Assembly (NCBI GenBank): GCA_964566425.1
Contig: CAZMIL010000004.1
Location: 1 to 57,214 of the forward strand
Direction of reading: 5' to 3'
Origin: CAZMIL01 sp964566425
GTDB lineage: Bacteria; Patescibacteriota; Microgenomatia; UBA1406; GWC2-37-13
DNA length: 57,214 nt
Made by a program: the position numbers and the translations under genes. The notes under the pieces are model-generated. The model had not been told where the DNA came from and searched no databases. It saw only the letters and a list, made by a program, of their open reading frames with translations. This document shows, piece by piece, positions 24,609 through 33,075 of this stretch. How positions within the stretch are numbered: the first letter of the stretch is position 1; the number at the start of each line of letters is the position of its first letter.

Positions 24609-25804
24609 GAAAAGCGCTGGGTTACTTCTTCTTTTTTCTGGCTTTGGTTTTATTTTTATTTGTTGCATATAGCAATAGCCGCTATTCGGAAGTAGTTCGG
24701 CCTTTTTCTTCTTATTCACTGCTCAATGCATCTTGGGAAAATTATAAAAAGAAGTTCATCAATCAAGATGGAAGAGTGTTAGATTTTTCTCAGAATGAGA
24801 TCACAACCTCCGAAGGACAAAGTTATGCGTTGCTCAGAGCTGTTTGGATCGACGACAAGCAAACTTTTGATTTTGTTTGGAAATGGACAAAAACTATCTT
24901 AAAAAGACCCAATGATAACTTGTTTGGCTGGAAATGGGGAAAATTACCAGACGGAACAACATACGGTTTTATTTCCGGTGATAGAAATTCTGCAAGCGAT
25001 GCCGATTCAGACATTGCTTTGGCTCTAATTTTGGCCGGGAGACGGTGGTTAAACGACCAATATCTTCAAGATGCTCGAAAAATTCTTAATGATATATGGT
25101 TGCAAGAAACTGCAACTACCGACGGAAAACGCTATTTGATTGCCGGCAATTGGGCACAGAATCAAAATGAGATTGTAGTTAACCCGTCTTATTTTTCACC
25201 CTACGCTTGGCGCATTTTTGCTCAAGTCGATCCTGGTCATGATTGGAAAAGTTTAATCAATCCCGCTTACGATCTTCTTGAACAATCAGGACAAGATCCG
25301 CTTGATAAAGGAAAAAACGTCGGTCTCCCTCCAGATTGGATCAGTATCGAGCGCACGACTGGAAAAGTCAAAAATACCGGACTAGATAACCTAACATCCA
25401 ATTATTCTTATGACGCAATGCGAGTACCGTGGCGAATTGCTGTTGATTATTTTTGGAGTAAAGACCCGCGGGCAAAAAATTACCTTCTTAAATCATTTTC
25501 ATTCTTAAACGATCAATATCAAACAACCGGAAAACTAGCTTCTGGATACACTCATGACGGACAGTCACTTGGAGATTTTGAACAGCCAGTAATGTATTCA
25601 ACTGTTCTGGGCTATTTTATGTTGGCTGATCCCGGTCGAGCAAAGAAAATTTATAACGAAAAAATAATCGGTCTTTATTCAAATGATACGAATTCATTTA
25701 AACAAGATCTCTCTTATTACGAACAGAATTGGCTATGGTTTGGCGCAGCTCTTTTTAACAATAAAATAATTTCTTATGGACCGCCGGCAGCTCCCACAAA
25801 TTGA
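24605..25804 (+). CDS. Glycoside hydrolase family 8 (endo-glucanase type)
   Basis: A 399-aa GH8 enzyme, a family cleaving beta-1,4-glucan, chitosan or xylan. One N-terminal membrane helix (about 5-23) anchors the catalytic domain outside. Catalytic-site motifs are TTSEGQSYALLRA (E70) and SASDADSDIALAL (Asp132 region), with aromatic-rich substrate segments (LFGWKWG, YDAMRVPWRIAVDYFW). In cellulose operons the GH8 protein BcsZ trims nascent glucan. Here the next gene is a cellulose-synthase-like GT2 that overlaps by 29 nt, so the pairing is the same. Confidence 0.88.
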   Translation: MRKALGYFFFFLALVLFLFVAYSNSRYSEVVRPFSSYSLLNASWENYKKKFINQDGRVLDFSQNEITTSEGQSYALLRAVWIDDKQTFDFVWKWTKTILKRPNDNLFGWKWGKLPDGTTYGFISGDRNSASDADSDIALALILAGRRWLNDQYLQDARKILNDIWLQETATTDGKRYLIAGNWAQNQNEIVVNPSYFSPYAWRIFAQVDPGHDWKSLINPAYDLLEQSGQDPLDKGKNVGLPPDWISIERTTGKVKNTGLDNLTSNYSYDAMRVPWRIAVDYFWSKDPRAKNYLLKSFSFLNDQYQTTGKLASGYTHDGQSLGDFEQPVMYSTVLGYFMLADPGRAKKIYNEKIIGLYSNDTNSFKQDLSYYEQNWLWFGAALFNNKIISYGPPAAPTN

Positions 25805-27278
25805 TCATCGAAAAGTAACCAAAGTTTTGTTAGTTATAAATATCGCTATCACCCTAATTTATTTTAGTTGGTGGTTTACTCCCTCTAATATTGGAAACCC
25901 TGTACTTTATGGTCTGCTTTTTTTGGGTGAAATTTATCATGTGTTGATGACTCTTTTTTTATGGCATACTCTTTGGCCGCCTCAAAAGATAGATGGAGCC
26001 GAAACAAAACAAGATAAGCAATTCATTCCCTCTGTTGATATTTTTATCCCAGTGGTTAATGAGCCATTAGAGGTGATTGAAAAAACTGCCAAGGCGGCCA
26101 AAGATATCATCTACTCAAATCACAGAGTTTATATTCTTAATGACGGATTGGCGGCCAAGCAAAAAAACTGGCACGAAGTAGAGTTGTTGGCAAAAAAAAT
26201 CGGAGTAAATTGTATCACCCGTCGCCATGCTAAAGGAGCTAAAGCTGGGAATATTAATCACGCCCTCAGAAAGACCCATGGAGAACTGATTGTTATTTTT
26301 GACGCCGATATGATTGCACGACCCAATTTTCTTTCTGCAACAGTTCCTTACTTTAAAGATCAGAAGATCGGTTTCGTCCAGTCACCTCAATATTATAAGA
26401 ATTATAAAAAAAATAGTATTGCGACTGGCGCTTGGGAACAACAAGAATTTTTTTTTGGGCCTGTTCTTCAGGGAAAATCACGGACTAATTCAGTTTTCTT
26501 ATGCGGAACTAATTTAGTCATTCGCCGGCGAGCATTACAAGAGGTCGGCGGAATGGGAGAAGATAATATCGCCGAAGATTTTATCACCTCCCTTCTCATC
26601 CACAAAAATGGTTGGCATTCTAAGTATATTCGCGAAGTGGTCGCTGAAGGTTTGGCTCCTGAAGATTTACTCTCTTATGTTAAACAACAACGGAGGTGGG
26701 CGCGCGGCTCGCTTGACGTTCTAATTAGTTTTAATCCACTTTGGCAATCTGGTCTAAGCTGGGAACAGAAAATTCAATATTTAAGCTCTGCTTTTTTCTA
26801 TTTAAATGGCTTAATTGTTTTTATCGATATGCTTATCCCCTTGATCTTCCTTTTCTGGGGAATACGCCCCGTTAATAGCGCAACTAGCTCGTTTGCTCTT
26901 TTTTTTGTTCCCTATATGTTTATGATCTTGTGGACCTTATCTCTTGCTTCAGAAGGAAGACTTACTTTCAGGGCAATTTCTTTCACCATGGCCTCTTGGC
27001 CATTGCAGTTATCTGCTTTAAAATCTACGTTATTGCGACAGCCAGCGCGGTTTGAAGTAACTGCTAAAAAACAGCGTCAGGGAAACTTCATTTGGCTAAC
27101 TTTTCCTCATTTGGTTTATGTCGCTCTCGCTTTATATGGAATAACGATTGCTTTTCCTCGGGAAGGACTAGATAGCGCACTGATCACTAATTTAGCTTGG
27201 ATTGCAGTCAATGTGACAATGTTTACACCCTTTATTCATGCCGGTTTTACCGTTACCAATTCATCTGACTCCTCATGA
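25776..27278 (+). CDS. Cellulose synthase-like processive GT2
   Basis: A 500-aa membrane glycosyltransferase. Two N-terminal helices (about 15-33, 43-65) precede a GT-A domain with D123 (LNDG), DAD at 176-178, FLCGTN at 241-246, AEDF with D268, and QQRRW at 304-308. This D,D,D,Q(Q/R)xRW set marks processive synthases such as BcsA. Four or more helices follow. No PilZ domain is present, so c-di-GMP control is not expected. The chain product (cellulose or another beta-glycan) cannot be fixed. Start and stop overlap GH8 and GT39 genes. Confidence 0.88.
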   Translation: MDRRQLPQIDHRKVTKVLLVINIAITLIYFSWWFTPSNIGNPVLYGLLFLGEIYHVLMTLFLWHTLWPPQKIDGAETKQDKQFIPSVDIFIPVVNEPLEVIEKTAKAAKDIIYSNHRVYILNDGLAAKQKNWHEVELLAKKIGVNCITRRHAKGAKAGNINHALRKTHGELIVIFDADMIARPNFLSATVPYFKDQKIGFVQSPQYYKNYKKNSIATGAWEQQEFFFGPVLQGKSRTNSVFLCGTNLVIRRRALQEVGGMGEDNIAEDFITSLLIHKNGWHSKYIREVVAEGLAPEDLLSYVKQQRRWARGSLDVLISFNPLWQSGLSWEQKIQYLSSAFFYLNGLIVFIDMLIPLIFLFWGIRPVNSATSSFALFFVPYMFMILWTLSLASEGRLTFRAISFTMASWPLQLSALKSTLLRQPARFEVTAKKQRQGNFIWLTFPHLVYVALALYGITIAFPREGLDSALITNLAWIAVNVTMFTPFIHAGFTVTNSSDSS

Positions 27279-28738
27279 GACAACGTTTGGATGCTTTTTC
27301 GATCGGTGTTTTTGTTGGAATCTGGGCATTAGCAATAGTCCTGCTTTTTTCACAATCCATTAGACTCGACGAATCACAATCGATTTGGATCTCTACTAAA
27401 TCTGTTGCTGCGATTATAGTAACCGTTTCACAAGACGTTCATGTCCCGTTATACGAATTGCTCTTGCATTTTTGGATGCAAATTTTTGGTTCAAGCATTG
27501 TCGCAGCCCGCAGTTTATCTTTGCTCTTTTTCATTGGCTCAGTTCCTGCTCTTTATTATCTTGCCAATAACTCAAGCACTAAATCAGTTGCCAGACTTAC
27601 TCTGGTTCTTTTTGCACTTTCTCCCTTCATTATGTGGTATAGCTCGGAAGCAAGGATGTATACATTATTTACTTTTGTTACCATTATCAGCAACATCTTT
27701 TTCTTACAATTTATTAGGAGTCAAGGAAGAAGGGGAAAATTTGGCTATCTTTTAGTTACAATCGCCGGGCTTTACAGTCACTACTTTTTTCTTTTGGTTG
27801 TCGCCGTACAAGGACTCTATATTATTTTAACCAGGAGGCGTCTACTTTTGCCTTTCATCTTGATAATGATTCTCGCTTTTCTCTCTTTTGCTCCTTGGAT
27901 AATTTATATGATTGCACAGGGTTTTGCCGCCAACACTCAACCCCTTATCCCCAGGCCATCTAGTTTCAATATTTTGCAAACTTTTGTGATGTTTATTTTT
28001 GGCTTTCAACCTACAATTATTCAAACTGTGATCATTTCTCTCTGGCCAATATTGATAATTTTTCTCTTCCTTATTTTTACCAAACAGGGACATAAACTTC
28101 CTGCCTACAATCTAGATTATTTTTTTCTTGCAACATTTATTCCGATTATTGCCGTCTTTGTGGTCTCTTATATCAAACCCGTTTTTCTTTCCCGTTATTT
28201 AATTTTTGTCACTCCAACACTCTTTTTTCTTATCGCTTGGACATTATTGGCTAATAAAAACAGATTCACCTCTGTTATGACTGTAATTATTACTGTGGTT
28301 CTTTTCGCTTTAATTTTTTATCAAAACACTTCTGCGAAGACTCCTGTCCGTGAAGACTATCAAGCAGTTGCAAATTATCTGGATAAATCAGCAACCCCAC
28401 ATGATGTCATTGCCGTAAGCCCGCCCTTTACAGTTTACCCGCTGGAATATTCTTATGCAGGGAATTCAAAAATCGTCACCTTTCCTGAATGGAACCGCTT
28501 TGTGGCGGGGCCGATTCCCGCGTTTTCCGAACAAAACTTCGCTAATCAACTTAACATTCTTAAACAACAATATATTCATCTATTTGTAATTTTATCCTAT
28601 GATCAAGGATATGAAAGCCGTTTACGTTCTTATCTTGATCGACACTATCAAATGGTTCGCCAACTTGCTTTTCCTTCAGGAATTAAACTCCGCGAATACG
28701 TTTTACGCTATGATGTGCAGACTATAAATTTGTTCTAA
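27275..28738 (+). CDS. GT39/ArnT-like membrane glycosyltransferase
   Basis: A 487-aa GT-C fold protein with about ten hydrophobic helices. It has the acidic first-loop motif RLDESQSIW and a later DVHVPLYE, characteristic of PMT/ArnT enzymes that use polyprenyl-phosphate sugars outside the membrane. A soluble C-terminal domain of about 120 residues follows. It overlaps the synthase gene by ATGA, so the operon combines processive polymerisation with lipid-linked sugar transfer. Its 3' end overlaps the HIT gene by 17 nt. Confidence 0.8.
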   Translation: MRQRLDAFSIGVFVGIWALAIVLLFSQSIRLDESQSIWISTKSVAAIIVTVSQDVHVPLYELLLHFWMQIFGSSIVAARSLSLLFFIGSVPALYYLANNSSTKSVARLTLVLFALSPFIMWYSSEARMYTLFTFVTIISNIFFLQFIRSQGRRGKFGYLLVTIAGLYSHYFFLLVVAVQGLYIILTRRRLLLPFILIMILAFLSFAPWIIYMIAQGFAANTQPLIPRPSSFNILQTFVMFIFGFQPTIIQTVIISLWPILIIFLFLIFTKQGHKLPAYNLDYFFLATFIPIIAVFVVSYIKPVFLSRYLIFVTPTLFFLIAWTLLANKNRFTSVMTVIITVVLFALIFYQNTSAKTPVREDYQAVANYLDKSATPHDVIAVSPPFTVYPLEYSYAGNSKIVTFPEWNRFVAGPIPAFSEQNFANQLNILKQQYIHLFVILSYDQGYESRLRSYLDRHYQMVRQLAFPSGIKLREYVLRYDVQTINLF

Positions 28739-29114
28739 TTTTGGCGGCAAGCTGAGACATTTCTTCTTTTGGGGGCTGGGGAATTTTACCTTCGGGAAGA
28801 AATCCTCTTCCTACTTCGTCATATCTGGGCAGAATATGAATATGGGCATGAGGAACAAGCCCATGAGTAAAATACTGAACCCATTGTGGTTTAAATGCTC
28901 TGTCCAAAGCCTGCTTAAGTTTACGTGCCGTTTCCCAATATTGACCAAATTCGGGGACATCGTGCACCCAGCGATAGTGTTTTTTAGGAACTAAAAGAAT
29001 ATGTCCTTTAGTCACCGGAAAAATATCCAAAAAAGCGTAAAAAAGCTCATCCTTGTAGATTTTATAACTTGGTGATTCACCCGCAACTATTTGGCAAAAA
29101 ATGCATCTTTCCAT
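28722..29114 (-). CDS. HIT-family nucleotide hydrolase
   Basis: A 130-aa histidine-triad protein. The triad is PHAHIHILPR near residue 90-98, and CIFCQIVAGE at the N-terminus supplies a CxxC probably binding zinc. Family members hydrolyse AMP-linked compounds such as adenosine phosphoramidates or diadenosine polyphosphates. AGGTGG six bases before the ATG provides a ribosome site. It is divergent from gap with 34 bp between, where ATGATATCAT forms a 10-bp palindrome. Confidence 0.88.
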   Translation of the reverse strand: MERCIFCQIVAGESPSYKIYKDELFYAFLDIFPVTKGHILLVPKKHYRWVHDVPEFGQYWETARKLKQALDRAFKPQWVQYFTHGLVPHAHIHILPRYDEVGRGFLPEGKIPQPPKEEMSQLAAKIRTNL

Positions 29115-29148
29115 GTTTGTCCACCTATGATATCATGAATATAAAACT

Positions 29149-30162
29149 ATGAAAAGAATAAAAGTCGGACTAAATGGTTTTGGCCGCATCGGCAGGGCTT
29201 TTACCAGAATTGCTTTTGAAAGAAATTCTTTTGATATTGTTGCTATTAATACTAGAAAAACCAAGGCGGAAATAATGGCATATTTACTCACATATGATTC
29301 TGTCTACAGAAGATTTTCAAAGGAAGTAAAAACCGAAGGAGAAAACTTGATTGTTAACGAGATAAAAATCCCGACTCTGAATAATCCCGATATTGAATCC
29401 ATCCCCTGGAGCCAATATCAAGTGGATGTTGTCATTGACGCAACCGGAGCTTTTCGAAAAATGGAAGATTTAAAAAAGCATCTTCAGGGAACGGTCAAGA
29501 AAGTTATCCTCTCTGCCCCCTCCAAAGACGATGAGATGCCCCACATTGTTTTGGGAGCAAATGAATCTAATTTTGACTTTGCAGGCTGTTCTATAGTCTC
29601 CAATGCGTCCTGCACGACGAATTCAGCGGCTCCTCTCTTCAGGGTCTTAGATGAAAACTTTAAAGTACTGACAGGTTTTTTAACAACTTCTCATGGTTAT
29701 ACCAGTAGTCAGAGCTTATTGGATGATGCGGCAAAAACAAAAACTCGTTCAAGGGCCGCAGCAATTAATATCGTTCCAACTACAACAGGAGCAGCAAAAG
29801 CAGTCGCAAAAACTTTACCCCACCTCCAAGGAAAAATAGATGGAATGGCTCTTAGAAATCCTCTTCCTACGGGGTCTATAACTGATATTTCAGCAGTAGT
29901 TGAAAAATCGACAACAGCCGAAGAAGTAAATAATGTAGTCAAAAAAGCTTCCGAAAGTTATTTGAAGGGAATTTTAGAATATGTCACTGATCCTATTGTT
30001 TCCTCGGACGTCATAGGTTCACCATATTCTTGCGTTTTTGATTCAAATTATACGAAAGTATTAAACGGTCATTTGATTAAAGTCTTTGCTTGGTATGATA
30101 ACGAATGGGGATACAGTGCACGCTTGGTTGATCTGGTAGAAAAATTTTCCGATTATGTCTGA
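29149..30162 (+). CDS. gap: Glyceraldehyde-3-phosphate dehydrogenase
   Basis: A 337-aa classical GAPDH. Rossmann start is GFGRIGR. Catalytic C155 lies in SNASCTTNSAAP, followed by HGYTSSQ and a C-terminal WYDNEWGYS. The residue after the second strand is not the usual Asp of VAIND but Thr-Arg (VAINTR), which could favour NADP over NAD, and that is inference. It overlaps pgk by 8 nt. TATGAT at 29126-29131 is a possible -10. Confidence 0.95.
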   Translation: MKRIKVGLNGFGRIGRAFTRIAFERNSFDIVAINTRKTKAEIMAYLLTYDSVYRRFSKEVKTEGENLIVNEIKIPTLNNPDIESIPWSQYQVDVVIDATGAFRKMEDLKKHLQGTVKKVILSAPSKDDEMPHIVLGANESNFDFAGCSIVSNASCTTNSAAPLFRVLDENFKVLTGFLTTSHGYTSSQSLLDDAAKTKTRSRAAAINIVPTTTGAAKAVAKTLPHLQGKIDGMALRNPLPTGSITDISAVVEKSTTAEEVNNVVKKASESYLKGILEYVTDPIVSSDVIGSPYSCVFDSNYTKVLNGHLIKVFAWYDNEWGYSARLVDLVEKFSDYV

Positions 30163-31225
30163 TGGTAAAATTACTTTTATCGATGAGGTCGATATCTCTA
30201 ACCAACGCATTTTACTTCGCGTAGATTTTAATGTTTCCTTAAATAAAGACAACCTATCAATCTCCGATGATCTTAGAATCAAACAATCTCTGCCGACTAT
30301 TCAATCTCTTTTACAAAAAAACAATCGTCTACTTCTTGTTTCTCATCTGGGGCGCCCCGAAGGACGCGACCCAAAACTTTCTCTCAAAATTGTTGCCGAT
30401 CGCTTACAGTCTTTCCTCGCTAATAACAGAGTTACTCTAATTGATGACTTTCACAATCTTTCTCACCAACAAGCTAATGAAGTTTTTCTCCTGGAGAACG
30501 TTCGTTTCTTCCCTCAAGAAAAAAACAACGATCTTGAATTTGCCAAACAACTGGCAGCTTTGGCTGATGTTTATGTTAATGACGCCTTTGGTGTTTCGCA
30601 TCGGGGAGATGCTTCAATTGTTGGTGTGCCTAAACTCTTGCCTTCCTATGGCGGCCTCTTGCTTAAAAAAGAAATCATGATGATTTCAAAACTAACTGAA
30701 AATCCACAGAGACCCTATATAGCGATCGTTGGCGGAATTAAAGCCCAAACGAAGCTTAAATTCATCCAACGTTTAATATCGTTGGCCGACAATGTGTTAA
30801 TCGGCAGCGGGTTGATTAAAAATGTTTCTCCACAACAAAAAATTATCCTACCATTAGATATCATAGATCAAAACGATAAAATAAAAAAAACAATAAACCT
30901 TGGCGATGATGATCAAGTTATGGATATCGGCCCCGAGACAGAAGCAAAATTTGGTTCACTAATCGAACAGGCCAAAACAATTGTCTGGAATGGTCCTGTC
31001 GGTTATTGTGAAAACGAAAAATTTAAAAGAGGAACTGAGTTTATTTTTTATGCGATTACTCAAAACCAGGCGGCGCACTCGGTAGTCGGTGGAGGTGACA
31101 CTATTGCCGCTATTTCCAAAGAAGAATATTTAAGTAGAATCACTCACATCTCAACCGGGGGAGGCGCAATGTTAGAATATATTGAAAACGGAACTCTCTC
31201 CGGGATTGAAGCTCTCAAACGTTAA
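30155..31225 (+). CDS. pgk: Phosphoglycerate kinase
   Basis: A 356-aa kinase making ATP from 1,3-bisphosphoglycerate, shorter than the usual 390-400 but with the key parts intact: RVDFNVSLN, SHLGRPEG, LLENVRFF, DAFGVSHR, IVGGIKAQTK (in place of GGAKVSDK), VWNGPVGY, VVGGGDTIAA and STGGGAMLEY. The shortening falls in loops of the C-terminal domain. It is translated from an ATG inside the end of gap. Its stop shares TTAA with the convergent DUF192 gene. Confidence 0.95.
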   Translation: MSDGKITFIDEVDISNQRILLRVDFNVSLNKDNLSISDDLRIKQSLPTIQSLLQKNNRLLLVSHLGRPEGRDPKLSLKIVADRLQSFLANNRVTLIDDFHNLSHQQANEVFLLENVRFFPQEKNNDLEFAKQLAALADVYVNDAFGVSHRGDASIVGVPKLLPSYGGLLLKKEIMMISKLTENPQRPYIAIVGGIKAQTKLKFIQRLISLADNVLIGSGLIKNVSPQQKIILPLDIIDQNDKIKKTINLGDDDQVMDIGPETEAKFGSLIEQAKTIVWNGPVGYCENEKFKRGTEFIFYAITQNQAAHSVVGGGDTIAAISKEEYLSRITHISTGGGAMLEYIENGTLSGIEALKR

Positions 31226-31614
31226 CGTTTAATTAGTTCGATAACTTTATTCGCCGGTGCCGGCGAACTTACAGTAACAATCCCCCATTTTTCAACCGAA
31301 GGTAAAAAACTTCTACCCACAACCTTATCGTCATCTAACCAATAAAGATAAAGATCGACAAAAGTGTTTCCATTCCAAAAAGTGCGCCCTTGTTTGTCTG
31401 GAAACAAAAAAATCACCCCATCGGCATTATTTAATTTTCGCACATACATCAAACCTTTTTGCCATTCTTGCGGAGTCCTGGCGGTTAACAATATATATTT
31501 TTTGCCTTCCAGTTTATAGGAGATTACATTCTTTGGTGGAGCAAAAATTATTTTTGCAGCGATTAAAAGAAATAAGAGTAAAAAAAGAATCGCCAAAATA
31601 ATTTTTTTTGTCAT
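31222..31614 (-). CDS. DUF192 membrane-anchored protein
   Basis: A 130-aa protein with one N-terminal membrane helix (about 5-24) and a DUF192 domain outside: TARTPQEWQKGLMYVRKL, GVIFLFPDKQGRTFWNGNTFVDL and the C-terminal PANKVIELI. Family function is unknown. The usual fWM is fWN here. It overlaps the aldolase gene by ATGA and is downstream of it. Confidence 0.85.
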   Translation of the reverse strand: MTKKIILAILFLLLFLLIAAKIIFAPPKNVISYKLEGKKYILLTARTPQEWQKGLMYVRKLNNADGVIFLFPDKQGRTFWNGNTFVDLYLYWLDDDKVVGRSFLPSVEKWGIVTVSSPAPANKVIELIKR

Positions 31615-32387
31615 AATTTGTTCAAGGCAATTTGTGAAATTTCTTTAAATCGCTCCTGCAGAATTTCCAGTTTAAATTCTTTCCATAAAGCTCTCCCTGC
31701 CAAAAAACCAGAACAGCCATTTTGCACTGCAATTTGTAATTGATTTTTAAACAACTCGAAATCCTCGCCGGCTGTCAATAATATCCAAGGTGCATTACCT
31801 AAAATTCCCGTAATCTGTTTACAACTGGCGGCATCTCCAGGATATTCAAGCTTAAAAACCTCAGGATAAATTTCACCCTCCAAAAATTGTTTTAGTGAGG
31901 CGATAACCGACTTTTGTTTGGGTTCACCCCCTTGAGTAACAATCTCTAGGAAAAAAGGTAAGTCTTCCCGCTCACAATCATCTTCAACTTGTTTAGCGAT
32001 TTTCAATTGTTGTTTTGCTAACTCACTCTCGGGATTAAAATAAAGTAATAATTTAATCCCGCTGGCGCCAAGTTTTTTTAGCTCCTCTACACTATGTTCA
32101 AGCTCTGTAATTTTTTCTCCGTCAATTTCTTTTACTTCTGATTTTTCTATTGCTAAAAGAAAAGGTTTTTGTCTATTTTTATAAGCTGGCAAACCGTATT
32201 CGACATCCAAAAGAAGACTTGAAAACTGAGAGTCCAAAGAAGAGATTATCTTCTCTTTTAAGTTGATAATTTCCGCTGCTGGAACTGTTTCGGGATTTTG
32301 AGGATTAATTAAACTTTTTATACTTGACCGGTGATCAAGTGCCAACATCAGAAATTTATCCTTGGATGTAAATTTGGAAAGATTCAT
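31611..32387 (-). CDS. LacD-family class I aldolase
   Basis: A 258-aa TIM-barrel aldolase resembling tagatose-1,6-bisphosphate aldolase. Shared features are LALDHRSSIK, LLLDVEYGLPAY, GIKLLLYFNPES, LEIVTQGG, EVFKLEYPG (K179 as the Schiff-base lysine) and GCSGFLAGRALWKE. LacD proteins also cleave fructose-1,6-bisphosphate, so next to gap and pgk this may be the glycolytic aldolase (inference). ATG 32387 is chosen over TTG 32393 because TAAAAT ends seven bases before it, fitting a leaderless start. Confidence 0.78.
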   Translation of the reverse strand: MNLSKFTSKDKFLMLALDHRSSIKSLINPQNPETVPAAEIINLKEKIISSLDSQFSSLLLDVEYGLPAYKNRQKPFLLAIEKSEVKEIDGEKITELEHSVEELKKLGASGIKLLLYFNPESELAKQQLKIAKQVEDDCEREDLPFFLEIVTQGGEPKQKSVIASLKQFLEGEIYPEVFKLEYPGDAASCKQITGILGNAPWILLTAGEDFELFKNQLQIAVQNGCSGFLAGRALWKEFKLEILQERFKEISQIALNKL

Positions 32388-32405
32388 AAACAATATTTTA
32401 GCTTA

Positions 32406-32969
32406 TTATCTGGAGTAAAGACCGATAAGTTGACTCGTGGCCAAAATATGTCCTTGCATCGCTGTTTGTAAATCTTCTACTTTTGTCTCTGCTTTGAGAT
32501 CCAATTCTTGGTCTAAAGCATAAAGAGTGAAAAAATAGCGATGTCTCCCCGAAGGCGGACAGGGGCCGCCGTATCCAGACTTACCGAAACTAGTCGTCCC
32601 CTCTATTGCAACTTTGGGGATACTTTTTTCTTCAACTTTTGTTGTTCTTGGATCTATGTCCCACAAAGTCCAGTGAGTCCAGGTCCCACCCGGGGCGTCC
32701 GGGTCATCCATAATCAGCGCTAAAGCTTTCGTATTTCCCGAAACATCGGAAAAGGAAAGTGGCGGACTGACATTTTCTCCATCACAAGTATATTTAGTAG
32801 GAATAGTCTGGTTGTTCTTAAATGCACCGCTGACAATCTTCATTTTATTGGCTACTTCAGTTGCGTTTGAATTGGTAATAGGCTTGTTAATTTTTGTCGT
32901 TAACTGATTATACGCGAAAAATACAGTGATGAGTAAAAAAAGGACAAGAATTAAGTAAGAAAATTTCAT
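32406..32969 (-). CDS. YbhB/YbcL (PEBP-like) protein
   Basis: A 187-aa phosphatidylethanolamine-binding-protein fold with one N-terminal membrane helix (about 4-20), so it is displayed outside. Family motifs are IPTKYTCDGENVSPPLSF, ALIMDDPDAPGGTWTHW, and GPCPPSGRHRYFF, which form the anion-binding pocket. The start codon lies two bases from the tRNA-Pro 3' end (A73 at 32971), with no separate promoter, so it should be expressed from the tRNA transcript. Confidence 0.88.
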   Translation of the reverse strand: MKFSYLILVLFLLITVFFAYNQLTTKINKPITNSNATEVANKMKIVSGAFKNNQTIPTKYTCDGENVSPPLSFSDVSGNTKALALIMDDPDAPGGTWTHWTLWDIDPRTTKVEEKSIPKVAIEGTTSFGKSGYGGPCPPSGRHRYFFTLYALDQELDLKAETKVEDLQTAMQGHILATSQLIGLYSR

Positions 32970-32970
32970 G

Positions 32971-33045
32971 TCGGGGTGGCGGGACTTGAACCCGCGACCT
33001 CACGCTCCCAAAGCGCGCACTCTAAGCCAACTGAGCTACACCCCG
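32971..33045 (-). tRNA. tRNA-Pro (UGG anticodon)
   Basis: A minus-strand cloverleaf: acceptor CGGGGTG/CACCCCG, anticodon stem CGCGC/GCGTG with loop TTTGGGA (anticodon TGG), T arm GCGGG-TTCAAGT-CCCGC, discriminator A. CCA is not encoded: the next bases are C then ATG of the PEBP-like gene. Extended -10 TGGTATAAT (33055-33060) lies nine bases before the 5' end. Confidence 0.95.
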
Positions 33046-33075
33046 AGCAAATCTATTATACCACCATTAGGAAGT

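Noticed and set aside
29126..29137. Palindrome ATGATATCAT between HIT and gap genes as an operator
   Set aside because: Short and AT-rich; it may simply be two overlapping -10-like elements, so no regulator claim is made.
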